This document shows, piece after piece, positions 50,124 through 59,600 of a stretch of 64,000 nucleotides of DNA (positions are counted from its first letter, which is position 1; every line of letters begins with the position of its first letter). The notes beneath the pieces are model-generated. The model searched no databases, was not told the origin of the DNA, and saw nothing but the letters and a program-made list of their open reading frames with translations. The DNA comes from Salinibacter ruber DSM 13855 (GTDB lineage Bacteria; Bacteroidota; Rhodothermia; Rhodothermales; Salinibacteraceae), in assembly GCF_000013045.1 (NCBI RefSeq), contig NC_007677.1:434001-498000 (forward strand). Reading direction: 5' to 3'. The position numbers and the translations under genes were made by a program.

Positions 50124-50151
50124 GACATTTGTTTCGAATGTAAGCGCTCTC
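50124..50151 (+). promoter_or_regulatory. LacI-type operator and -7 element in front of susC
   Basis: GACATTTG (50124-50131) resembles the -7 element TAnnTTTG; nine bases further GTAAGCGCTCTC (50140-50151) matches nine of twelve operator positions, with a complete left half. It lies 126 bases ahead of the susC start. Confidence 0.6.
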
Positions 50152-50276
50152 CCAACAGGGCATTGGTAGGAGGCATCGTGGGGTGGTGTGGAACGGCCCC
50201 GGCGATGCGTGCCTGGCGGCGTTCGACGAGGCGGCTCCCGATCCGATTCCAAATCACCGATACAGCAATCCAACCT

Positions 50277-53273
50277 ATGCAATACCGACACTCGATCCTG
50301 ACGCTCGCGCTTTTGGGGATGGCCCTCTGCGTGGGAGCGGTTCAGGCACAAGACCGGCAGACAATCAGCGGCACGGTCACCAGTGCCGACGACGCCGCGC
50401 CGCTTCCGGGGGCGAATGTGTCCGTTCTGGGAACCACTGCCGGGACGGCCACCAACGCACAGGGCCAGTACTCGCTGCAGGTGCCCACCGACGCGGACTC
50501 GCTGCGCTTTTCCTTCGTCGGCTTCCGGGCGCAGACCGTGCCCATTGCCGGGCGCACCACGATCGACGTGGCGCTTGCCCCGGCCGCCCAGCAGATCGAC
50601 GAGTTGGTGGTGATCGGGTATGGGGAGCAGCAGGCCGGTGATGTGACAGGTTCGGTTGACAAGGTTGACGCGGCCGACTTCAACGAGTCGTCCAATGTAA
50701 GTCCCGAGAAGCTCATTTCTGGAAAGGTGTCCGGGGTGCAAATCTCCTCAAGCAGTGGAGCTCCGGGGGCTGGGACCTTCATCCGTATTCGTGGACCTTC
50801 GTCGATAAATGCGAGCAGCCGTCCTCTTTTTGTAGTAGATGGCGTCCCCATCACCAACGATGGCAACACGGCTCAACGCAACCCACTGAACTTTCTGAGC
50901 CCGAACGATATCGCAAACATCACGGTGCTGAAAGACGCCTCAGCCACTGCCATCTACGGCTCGCGTGGCGCGAACGGCGTCATCCTGATTGAGACCAAGA
51001 ACGCCGAGGAGGGCGAGGCCAACGTCAATTACAGCGGCTCAATCTCGTCGAGCAGCGTGACCGATCAGATCGACATGCTCGGTGCCGATCAGTTCCGCAG
51101 CGTGGTGCGTCAGGAAGCGCCCAGCGTATCGTCCCGGCTTGGCGATACCAACACTGACTGGCAGGACCTTGTCCAGCGCACTGCTCTTGGGCAGAGCCAT
51201 TCCCTCAGCTTCTCGCGTGGATACGAAGACTCCGACGTTCGGCTCTCGCTAAACTACCTTGACGAGGAGGGCATTCTCCAGGCGTCCTCCACCGAGCGGG
51301 TGAGCTTGTCATTGAACTACAATCAGGACCTGCTGGATAACGACCTGACGGTGCGAACAAGCCTGAAGGGTTCGAAAACCACCGACGTGTTCGAACCTGG
51401 GTCGATGGTGGGCAACGCCGCCAGCTTCGATCCCACGCAGCCGGTGCGTGACCCAGGCAGTCCGTACGGCGGGTTCTTCGAGTGGGAGCGCTCCCTCCCC
51501 GAAAACAACCCGGTTGCGACCTACATCTACGAGCAGAACCGCGGCGAAACCTACCGCGGCCTCGGCAACATCGAGGCGGAATACCGCATGCCCTTCCTCA
51601 CTGGGCTGAGCCTGCGTGCCAACGTAGGGGCTGACGTCACGACTGGCGAGCGAGAGTTCTTTGCTCCCACCTTCCTGAAGGGGCAGGCCGAAAGTACCTT
51701 CCCCGGCTCGGTCACGCGTGCAAGCTTTCGCCAGTTAAACACACGGCTCAACGCCTTCCTCGACTACACCCGCGACGTCGACGAAATCAACAGCAGTATT
51801 GAGGGCACGCTCGGCTACTCCTGGCAGGAGTTTAACGAAGAATACCCCGAGTACAGCGTCAATGGGCTGAGCTCAAACATATACGGGCCCAACCGAGTGG
51901 ACGTGCTACGGTCCGACTCGCTGAGCCAGGTGAGCCCAACGGTCGCAGAAATTCCGAGCAAGCTGATATCGGTCTTTGCGCGTGTCAACTACACATTCCA
52001 GGAGAAGTACCTCTTGACGGCCACGGTGCGCCGAGACGGCTCCTCAAAGTTTGGCCCTGCCAACCGCTGGGGCACGTTTCCATCCGCCGCCATTGGCTGG
52101 CGCATTCACCGCGAGCCGTTCATGGACGCCGTGCCTGCCATTTCCTCCCTCAAGCTGCGCCTCTCCGCCGGAACCGCCGGAAACCAAGAGATTGGCGACT
52201 TCAACTACGCGCCGTTCTACACCGCGGGCGGGCGCCGCGCCCAGGCCCTCTTCGGGGACGGGGCCGTGACCACGATTCGGCCGCGTGCCGCCGATCAGAC
52301 GATCCAGTGGGAAGAGACGACCACCTATAACGCCGCGATCGACTACGGCCTGTTCGACGGCCGCGTGAGCGGATCGCTGGAGTTCTACCGCAAGAATACC
52401 GACAACCTCCTCTTCAACACCACCGCCGCCGGGTTCTCAAACCTGAGCAACTTTGTGCTCACGAACGTGGGAGAGATGCGCAACCAGGGCGTTGAGTTCT
52501 CGGTGGACGGCACCGTGGTAAACTCGGGCGACTTCTCCTACGATGCCCAGTTCAACGCGTCTTACAACCAGAACGAGCTGCTCAGCATCAGCACAGCCGC
52601 CGAACAAATCCTCACCGGAGGCATCAGTGGAGGCATCGGCAACCAGGTGCAGGTTCTGAAGGAGGGCGAGCCGATCAACTCCTTCTTCACTTATGAGCAC
52701 GTGCGCGACGACGACGGCTCGCCACTTACGGGGGCCGAGGCCGCCGCGATGGACACCACGCAGTTCGTGGACGTGAACGGCGACGGCACCATTAACGCAC
52801 AGGACCGGCAAATTACCGGCAACCCGCGCCCGGATGTCATCCTCGGGCACACGTCGAACCTACGCTACCAGAACTTCGACCTCAGCTTTACGCTGCGGGC
52901 GCAGCTCGGCCAGCAGGTATACAACAACGTGGCGTCAAACTTTGGCAACTACGATCGGATTGCCACCAACCAGGTCCCGACCAACGTCCACGAGTCGGTA
53001 TTAGAGACAAACTTTCAATCCCCGCAGTATCTCTCCGATGAGTATGTGGAAGGTGCCTCGTTCCTGCGTCTTGACAACGTAACTCTCGGGTATACCATCC
53101 GGTCGATACCGTCTGTAGATCGCCTACGCATATATGGCCGAGTGAGTAACGCCCTCGTGCTCACCGGCTATAGTGGTCCCGACCCGGAGGTTTACTCCTC
53201 GGGGGTTGGCATCGACGACACCGTGTATCCGCGCTCCCGCACCTGGACCGCCGGTCTCAAAATCCGGCTCTAA
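50277..53273 (+). CDS. SusC/RagA family TonB-dependent outer-membrane transporter
   Basis: 998 residues. Signal peptide (MQYRHSILTLALLGMALCVGAVQAQ), carboxypeptidase-regulatory-like domain (TISGTVTSADDAAPLPGANVSVLGTTAGTATN), the SusC TonB-box-proximal motif IDELVVIGYGEQQAGDVTGSV, plug domain with LISGKVSGVQI, GTFIRIRG and PLFVVDGVPITN, DIANITVLKDASATAIYGSRGANGVIL, then a barrel ending in RTWTAGLKIRL. SusC forms the channel of a SusCD complex in the outer membrane, importing oligosaccharides with TonB energy. The start ATG at 50277 gives the signal peptide. Stop to susD start is 52 bases. Confidence 0.95.
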   Translation: MQYRHSILTLALLGMALCVGAVQAQDRQTISGTVTSADDAAPLPGANVSVLGTTAGTATNAQGQYSLQVPTDADSLRFSFVGFRAQTVPIAGRTTIDVALAPAAQQIDELVVIGYGEQQAGDVTGSVDKVDAADFNESSNVSPEKLISGKVSGVQISSSSGAPGAGTFIRIRGPSSINASSRPLFVVDGVPITNDGNTAQRNPLNFLSPNDIANITVLKDASATAIYGSRGANGVILIETKNAEEGEANVNYSGSISSSSVTDQIDMLGADQFRSVVRQEAPSVSSRLGDTNTDWQDLVQRTALGQSHSLSFSRGYEDSDVRLSLNYLDEEGILQASSTERVSLSLNYNQDLLDNDLTVRTSLKGSKTTDVFEPGSMVGNAASFDPTQPVRDPGSPYGGFFEWERSLPENNPVATYIYEQNRGETYRGLGNIEAEYRMPFLTGLSLRANVGADVTTGEREFFAPTFLKGQAESTFPGSVTRASFRQLNTRLNAFLDYTRDVDEINSSIEGTLGYSWQEFNEEYPEYSVNGLSSNIYGPNRVDVLRSDSLSQVSPTVAEIPSKLISVFARVNYTFQEKYLLTATVRRDGSSKFGPANRWGTFPSAAIGWRIHREPFMDAVPAISSLKLRLSAGTAGNQEIGDFNYAPFYTAGGRRAQALFGDGAVTTIRPRAADQTIQWEETTTYNAAIDYGLFDGRVSGSLEFYRKNTDNLLFNTTAAGFSNLSNFVLTNVGEMRNQGVEFSVDGTVVNSGDFSYDAQFNASYNQNELLSISTAAEQILTGGISGGIGNQVQVLKEGEPINSFFTYEHVRDDDGSPLTGAEAAAMDTTQFVDVNGDGTINAQDRQITGNPRPDVILGHTSNLRYQNFDLSFTLRAQLGQQVYNNVASNFGNYDRIATNQVPTNVHESVLETNFQSPQYLSDEYVEGASFLRLDNVTLGYTIRSIPSVDRLRIYGRVSNALVLTGYSGPDPEVYSSGVGIDDTVYPRSRTWTAGLKIRL

Positions 53274-53325
53274 CGTAGCGGCAGGTCTACTGGTCTTCCA
53301 ACTCTTGCATACCGAACCAACTACC

Positions 53326-54975
53326 ATGCGTACTTCCATGATGACGATATTCGGACGCGCCTCCCTGGGCCTCATGCTCCTGCTTGCCGTAGCCGTCGGA
53401 CTCTCCGGCTGCGATCAGGTCGGCACGCAGCCGAAGGGCCTGGCCTCCGGAGACAACATCTTTCAGGACGACGGGGCCTACGAGTCGTACCTTGCCAAGC
53501 TGTACGCCGGCCTGAACGTGACGGGACAGTCGGGGCCGGCCGGCAATGCCGACATTGAAGGCATCGACGAGGGGTTCTCGCAGTACGTGCGGCTCTGGTG
53601 GCAAATGCAGGAGCTCCCAACCGACGAGGCTGTGATTACTTTTCAGGACGCCGGCGGCGCTCCGCAGACCCTCCAGCGCACCAACTGGTCGTCGACGAAC
53701 GGCTTCCTTTCGGCAATGTACGCGCGCATCTCCTTCCAGGTGATGCAGGCCAACGAGTTTTTGCGAGAGTCCACTCCGGGCAAGCTCGACTCGCGCGGGG
53801 TGAGCCAGGAGGTGCAGGACAAGATGCCGCAGTGGCGTGCCGAGGCGCGGTTCCTGCGCGCCCTCAGCTACTGGCACGGGGTGGACCTCTTCGGGGGCAT
53901 TCCGGTAGTGACGCAGGACCAGCCCCGGGGCGGCGCCCCACCGTCGGACAACACGCGCCGAGAGGTTTTTGAGTTCGTGGAGAGCGAGCTGCTGGCCATT
54001 ATCGACGGGGAGGGCGAGTCCCTTGTGCCCATCGGGGCCGCCCCGTACGGCCGGGCCGACCGCGCGGCCGCCTACATGGTGCTGGCCAACCTCTACCTCA
54101 ACGCTCCCGTCTACCTTGACAACCCGCAGGAGGTCATCGGCGCGGATCCCATGAACCGCGCCGTGGAATACGCCGGACGCGTGATCGACTCGGGTGCCTT
54201 TTCGCTTGAGACGAACTACCAGGACCTGTTTCTGGCCGACAACCACACCGCTGACGGGGTCGTCTTCGCCATTCCGCACGACGGGGAAACGACCCAGCAC
54301 TACGGCGGCACGCAGTTCCTGACCCACGCGGCCGTAGGCGGCAACATGGAGCCCAGCACGTACGGCATCGACTTCGGCTACGCCGGCCTGCGCACCACCC
54401 CTGAGGGGGTGAACCTGTACAGCGAAGCGTCCGACGACCGACGCATCTTCTTTACCGACGGCCAGTCGCTGGAGGTGAATGACCTGCTCAACTTCCAGGA
54501 TGGCTACGCGGTGCCGAAGTACCAAAACGTGGCCTCGGACGGGCAACCGGGCGTGAATCCGACCTTCCCGGACACCGATTACCCGATGTTCCGCCTCGCG
54601 GAGGCCTACCTCATCTACGCCGAAGCGGCCGTGCGGGGCGCTAGTGACGGCGACATTGGCCGGGCCGTCTCCCTCGTGAATGACCTGCGGCAGCGGGCTG
54701 GCTTGGGCCGCGACGTGGCGGCCTCGGACCTGCAGGACCTCGACCAGTCGGGCACGCCGTTCTTGTTGCAGGAGCGCGGGCGCGAGCTCTTCTGGGAAGC
54801 CCGCCGCCGGATGGACCTAATTCGGTTCGGCCTGTTCACCGGCGGCAACTACGCGTGGTCCTGGAAGGGTAACGACCAGGCGGGGGCTTCCATCCCGGAT
54901 TATCGGGCTCTGTATCCGCTCCCGCAGTCGGAGCTGCAGGTGAACCCGAACCTGGATCAGAACACGGGCTATTAG
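53326..54975 (+). CDS. SusD family glycan-binding outer-membrane lipoprotein
   Basis: 549 residues. Lipoprotein signal with lipobox LSGC (cysteine about residue 28). SusD/RagB features: TNWSSTNGFLSAMYARISFQVMQANEFL, RAEARFLRALSYWHGVDLFGGIPVV, GRADRAAAYMVLANLYLNA (TPR-like helices), YPMFRLAEAYLIYAEAAVRG, and ELFWEARRRMDLIRFGLF near the end. SusD is the lid of the SusC channel at the cell surface and binds the glycan. The upstream start with a shorter leader at 53338 (ATG) is also possible. Confidence 0.95.
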   Translation: MRTSMMTIFGRASLGLMLLLAVAVGLSGCDQVGTQPKGLASGDNIFQDDGAYESYLAKLYAGLNVTGQSGPAGNADIEGIDEGFSQYVRLWWQMQELPTDEAVITFQDAGGAPQTLQRTNWSSTNGFLSAMYARISFQVMQANEFLRESTPGKLDSRGVSQEVQDKMPQWRAEARFLRALSYWHGVDLFGGIPVVTQDQPRGGAPPSDNTRREVFEFVESELLAIIDGEGESLVPIGAAPYGRADRAAAYMVLANLYLNAPVYLDNPQEVIGADPMNRAVEYAGRVIDSGAFSLETNYQDLFLADNHTADGVVFAIPHDGETTQHYGGTQFLTHAAVGGNMEPSTYGIDFGYAGLRTTPEGVNLYSEASDDRRIFFTDGQSLEVNDLLNFQDGYAVPKYQNVASDGQPGVNPTFPDTDYPMFRLAEAYLIYAEAAVRGASDGDIGRAVSLVNDLRQRAGLGRDVAASDLQDLDQSGTPFLLQERGRELFWEARRRMDLIRFGLFTGGNYAWSWKGNDQAGASIPDYRALYPLPQSELQVNPNLDQNTGY

Positions 54976-54989
54976 TTGCAGGCGCTGGG

Positions 54990-55011
54990 GGCGGAGGCGG
55001 CGGCCTCCGCC
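54990..55011 (+). terminator. Hairpin after susD
   Basis: GGCGGAGGC (54990-54998) and GCCTCCGCC (55003-55011) with a GGCG loop sit 15 bases after the susD stop and upstream of the next gene. There is no T-tract; it may reduce read-through or protect the susCD message end. Confidence 0.5.
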
Positions 55012-55082
55012 TTCCACAGCACCGGCGCCGCATCTGCATCGAGACCTACACACTGAGTTTCTCCCTACCCCTCGCGTTCGAT

Positions 55083-56531
55083 ATGCGACGTTCCGTCACA
55101 CTCTTTACCGGCCTTCTTGTCCTCGCATCCCTCGGGTGGCTCACAGGGTGCGACACCTTCGACAGCAATCCATCTGAGGTGGAGGACTTCGACATTCAGG
55201 AGAACATGAACACGCCGACCGGACGCACCGTGACGCCGGACCTGAGCCCGCAGTTCTCTGTGAACTACCAGGGCCTTGCGGCGCCCCCCACTGCCTCCTC
55301 ACCGTCCGACGTTCTCGCCATCGACACGGTGTCTACGCAGGGCGATGCGACCCGGGGCGGCGAGCGGCGCTGGCGCCTGAGCCTCACGACTGATAACATC
55401 GACCAGGTGCTTGCGCAGGCGAGCGTTCTCATCGAAGGACGTACCACAGGGGGGCGCACCATCACCGACACCCTGGCGGTCTCGGCCACCACGACCCTGC
55501 AGGTGCAGCGCGACTTTACGAGCAGCTTCGCCGTTGTGGCGGACTACGAGGGGGACGTCACGGCCAGCACGTACGGGGGAAACGACCCGGCAACCGAGGC
55601 CTACGAGGGATCACAGCGCACCATCCAGACCAGTGGGGGCACCTCCACGACGCTCGTGAACCAGTCGTTCTCGCAGAGCACTAACCAGCCGGGGGGGAGC
55701 AATGGCGTGCGCTACCTGGAGATTGAGGGCAGTAGCTCCGGCTCCACCACCATCCAGCGCTGGATGAGCGTCTCGAACGCCGACATCTTCACCTTCCTGG
55801 TACGGCCGGCGTCCTCGTCGTTCATCCTCACGATCTCCTTCACGGAAGAAACGGAAAACGGCCCCGAGACCTACGAGCTGGACCTCCCGATTCCCGCGGG
55901 CGGCGGCTGGCTCAAGATTGGCGTGCCCTTCGAATTCTTCGAAGGCTTCAATCCAGTGGCCGCCCGCGCTGGCGGCAACGGCCCACTGACTAGCATCGAC
56001 CTCTCGGCGGATCGCGACGTGACGTACGCCATCGACGAACTGGTCTTCGGAAAGCAGGGCGTAGGGGGACGCGCCGAATTTCACGACTTTGAGCGCACCA
56101 CGCTTGCCTACGGGCCGCCCTTCTGTACCGGCAACTCCTACGGCTTCGCGATGGGGACCGACTCGGTGAGTACCGCCAGCGACGGCCTCACGTCCCGGCG
56201 CCTGAGCGGGCAGGACTGCTTCGGGTATAACTACGGGCGGCTGTACGTTGACGTGGACGGCAGCGACGTGCTGTCTTTTCGGGCAAAGGGAAGCACAGAC
56301 ACTGCCGGCGAGGATGTGGTCGAGGTGTTTGTACAGACCGGCGGTGCCGGGGGCTTTGGCGGCACTGTGAGCCGGGTTGCTCCCGACGGGAACTGGAAAA
56401 CCTTCGAGGTGCCCATCAGCCAGCTGGGCGATGACCCGTCGGCCCTGCTGGACCCGGGCATCAACAATATTGGGTTCAACGCGGACGGCACCTTCCTGCT
56501 TGACGACGTCAAGATCATGCCGAAGGAGTAG
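55083..56531 (+). CDS. Lipoprotein in the SusE/SusF position, probable glycan-binding
   Basis: 482 residues. Lipoprotein signal with lipobox LTGC (cysteine about residue 23), then an N-terminal region with a beta-sandwich-like part (about 30-140) and two glycan-binding-like jelly-roll modules (about 180-320 and 325-480). The last includes NWKTFEVPISQLGDDPSALL, INNIGFNADGTFLLDDVKIM, a pattern of family-11-like or related CBM jelly rolls. It occupies the place of SusE/F in starch loci, where surface lipoproteins hold starch near SusCD. I did not recognise a named family, so the glycan-binding role is inferred from position and pattern. Confidence 0.7.
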   Translation: MRRSVTLFTGLLVLASLGWLTGCDTFDSNPSEVEDFDIQENMNTPTGRTVTPDLSPQFSVNYQGLAAPPTASSPSDVLAIDTVSTQGDATRGGERRWRLSLTTDNIDQVLAQASVLIEGRTTGGRTITDTLAVSATTTLQVQRDFTSSFAVVADYEGDVTASTYGGNDPATEAYEGSQRTIQTSGGTSTTLVNQSFSQSTNQPGGSNGVRYLEIEGSSSGSTTIQRWMSVSNADIFTFLVRPASSSFILTISFTEETENGPETYELDLPIPAGGGWLKIGVPFEFFEGFNPVAARAGGNGPLTSIDLSADRDVTYAIDELVFGKQGVGGRAEFHDFERTTLAYGPPFCTGNSYGFAMGTDSVSTASDGLTSRRLSGQDCFGYNYGRLYVDVDGSDVLSFRAKGSTDTAGEDVVEVFVQTGGAGGFGGTVSRVAPDGNWKTFEVPISQLGDDPSALLDPGINNIGFNADGTFLLDDVKIMPKE

Positions 56532-56578
56532 CCCGGTCTCACTGGAAATCTGAGACGCATCTGTAGCGATCGGCGTCA

Positions 56579-56611
56579 GAGGCGCACTGGCCCAATGCGC
56601 CGGTGCGCCTC
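56579..56611 (+). terminator. Hairpin between the SusE-position gene and the amylase gene
   Basis: GAGGCGCACTGG (56579-56590) and CCGGTGCGCCTC (56600-56611) form a 12-base stem with one G-U pair and a nine-base loop, 48 bases after the upstream stop. No T-tract; termination or mRNA stability role. Confidence 0.5.
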
Positions 56612-56676
56612 CGGTATTTCGCCTTCGCCTGCATTTAGCTTCCGCGTAGTTCTTCCTCCACACGCTTGCGCACGGC

Positions 56677-59600
56677 ATGTCCCGTCTCTGGTGGCTTCTT
56701 GTGGTCGGCCTCGCCCTGCTGGTGGCTCCGCCTGCAACCGGTCAGGTCGTGGAAACGACGCCGAGTCCACCTCGCACCGACCAGTCGGTGACCCTGTACT
56801 TTAACGCGGATGAGGGGAACGCCGGACTTGAAGGCTACGACGGCACCATCTATGCCCATACCGGCATCTCCACCGATCAGAATCCTGAGGAGCAGTGGAA
56901 GTGCGTGAAGAACAACTGGCCGACGGAGGAGGCCTTTTCGGGCAATCGGGACGACACGCAGCTCACGCAGGTTGCGGGCGAACCGAATCGGTACAGGCTG
57001 GAGATCAGCGACATCCGCGCCTATTACCAAGACACCAGCACGGAGTGCGGCCTCGGGGCAGACGAGAAGATCGAGACGATGAACATGGTCTTCCGTAATG
57101 ACGATGGATCGAGGTCGGGACGAGCAGCAGGAGGGGGAGATATTTTCGTAGATGTGTTCGACGTGGGGGATGAGCCGTCACTGCAGGCCACCATCCAGTC
57201 TCCGCAGTCGGATCCCCCACTGTACCCGTTCGTCACGCAGAGCACCTCGGTGGACGTCGCAGTCTCGGCCGATACGGCGAACATAGCGTCCATTGCGTCC
57301 CTGCAACTGTTTGTGGACGACACGCAGGTGGCTTCGACTTCGGAGGCGTCGCTCACCTATACGCTGGATACGTCCTCGCCGGGGCGCTTTGATGTTCGGG
57401 TGGAGGCGGAGGCGACGACCGACAGTACGACCCTGACCGACAGCACGAGCACTCTCTTCGTTCGTGCACCGGAGGTGCAAGACGCGCCCCGCCCGTCCAG
57501 CATACAGGGCGCCCCTGGGGAAAACGACGGGATCACCTACAATTCGGACGGGAGCGTGACGCTTTCCCTCTACGCCCCAGAGAAGAGTTTTATATACGCG
57601 ATCGGCGATTTTTCGAACTGGGAGCTGGATGCAGACTACTTCATGAACCGGGATGGCGGACACTGGTGGGTGACCATTCCGGCTGCCGATCTACGTGGGC
57701 AGGACGAGTACGATTTTCAGTACTTCGTGGACGGTACGATTCGTACCTCCGATCCCTTCGCCCACAAGGTTCGCACTCCGCAAGATGGAGGAATTAGCGA
57801 AGATATCTATTCGGGATTGGAGCCCTATCCAGAGAACCAGACTGAAAATCTGGTCTCCGTGATTCGCCCGGATCAGGAGAGCAACTCCTTCGACTTCTCC
57901 AGCTTCGAGCCCCCGGAGCGGGAAGACCTCGTGGTCTACGAGCTTCTGCTTCGTGACTTCGTGGAGCAGGGGTCGTTTGCGGTGCTGAGCGATACGCTCG
58001 ACTACCTGGACCGGCTTGGGGTAAATGCCGTGGAGCTTATGCCGGTCGCCAACTTTGGCGGCAACAACAGCTGGGGCTACAATCCCAATTCCCATCTGGC
58101 CCTTGACAAGTCCTACGGGCCGCCTCAGGGATTCAAGCAGTTTGTCGAAGAGGCGCACCAACGGGGCATCGCGGTGATCATGGACGTGGTGTACAACCAC
58201 ATTACCGCTCAGTCCCCACTGTCGCAGCTCTACGCGTCCAATACCGATAATCCCTTTCTGGAACCGCAGCCCGGAGAAGACCCGAACAGGGATCGTGGCT
58301 TCTGTGACGACTTCTTCCAAGAGCTAAACCACGGTAGCCCGTTTATCAAGAACTACATCGACCGCGCCAATGAGTACTGGCTCGAGGAATTCAACGTCGA
58401 CGGGTTTCGGTTCGACCTCGCGAAGTGCGTGGCCGACGACGGGGTAAACGTGAACGACAGCGGGTATCAGGCTGCAGTGACGGAGGGCTGGAAGGACGTG
58501 GCCGATCACGTCTGGGATACCGTGGATTCGGATGCCCTCATGATCCTGGAGTTCTTCGGTAGCCCTGGTGTAGAAAATGAGCTGGGTGGATACCGGGACG
58601 AGAACACTGGCAGCATGATAACCTGGTACAACATGAACTCGATCTACAGCCAGGCGGACATGGGCTATCTGGGAGGAGATGGGGGCACTTCTGATTTTTC
58701 CTCCTCCTACTACGAAAACCGATCGGGGTACGATCAGGCCAGCTTCATTTCCTACATGGAGAGCCACGACGAACAGTGGCTCATACGCCGGAAAAAGGCC
58801 TTCGGAAACAGCACCGACGGGTACAGCACCCGAAATTTTGAGACGGCCCTCAACCGGCAGAAGCTGGTCGGAGGGTTTTTCTTTACCACGCCGGGCCCGC
58901 GCATGATGTGGCAATTTGGGGAACTGGGGTACGGCTGGGGGGAGAACGAATGCCTGAAGGAAAGCGACGCTTGCACCGCCAGTGATCCGGGACGGACCTC
59001 TCCCAAACCGATCCGCTGGGAGTACCGCGATCCCGAGACGAGTCCGGATCGGGTGCGGCTGTACAAAACCTGGTCGGCCCTCATCAATCTGCGCCAGGCC
59101 CACGAGGTCTTTCGGAGTCCGGACACCGAAGTGGAGATGCTGGTCGGTGACGGGGAGCGCATTCGGTGGATTCGGCTCTCCCATCCCACGATGGATGCCC
59201 TCGTGGTGGGCAACTTTGGGCTCCTGCAGCGGAACGCGACCGTGACGTTCCCGCAGACGGGGACATGGTACAACGTCTTTGCCAACAGGGAGGTCAACAT
59301 CCAGACTGCAACCAAGACCCTTCCGCTTCGCCCCGGCGAGTTTCGAGTGTACACGTCCGGCGAGCCGGCCGTGACGCCCGAAGAGGGATTGGTGCCCAGC
59401 ACTATCAATCCGCCCTCTCGCATCGACGTGGACGTGGAACAGTCCTTTGGGCCGGTCACGGACCCGAGCAACTACCGGCTCGTGGCCCTGCCGGGCTCCA
59501 TAGACGTGCCCCTCACGCAGGCGGCCTTCGGCACGCCCGGCGACACGTGGCGGGCGTTTTACGAAACGGGGGCCGGGTCGGACTACCTCGTCGAGTACAG

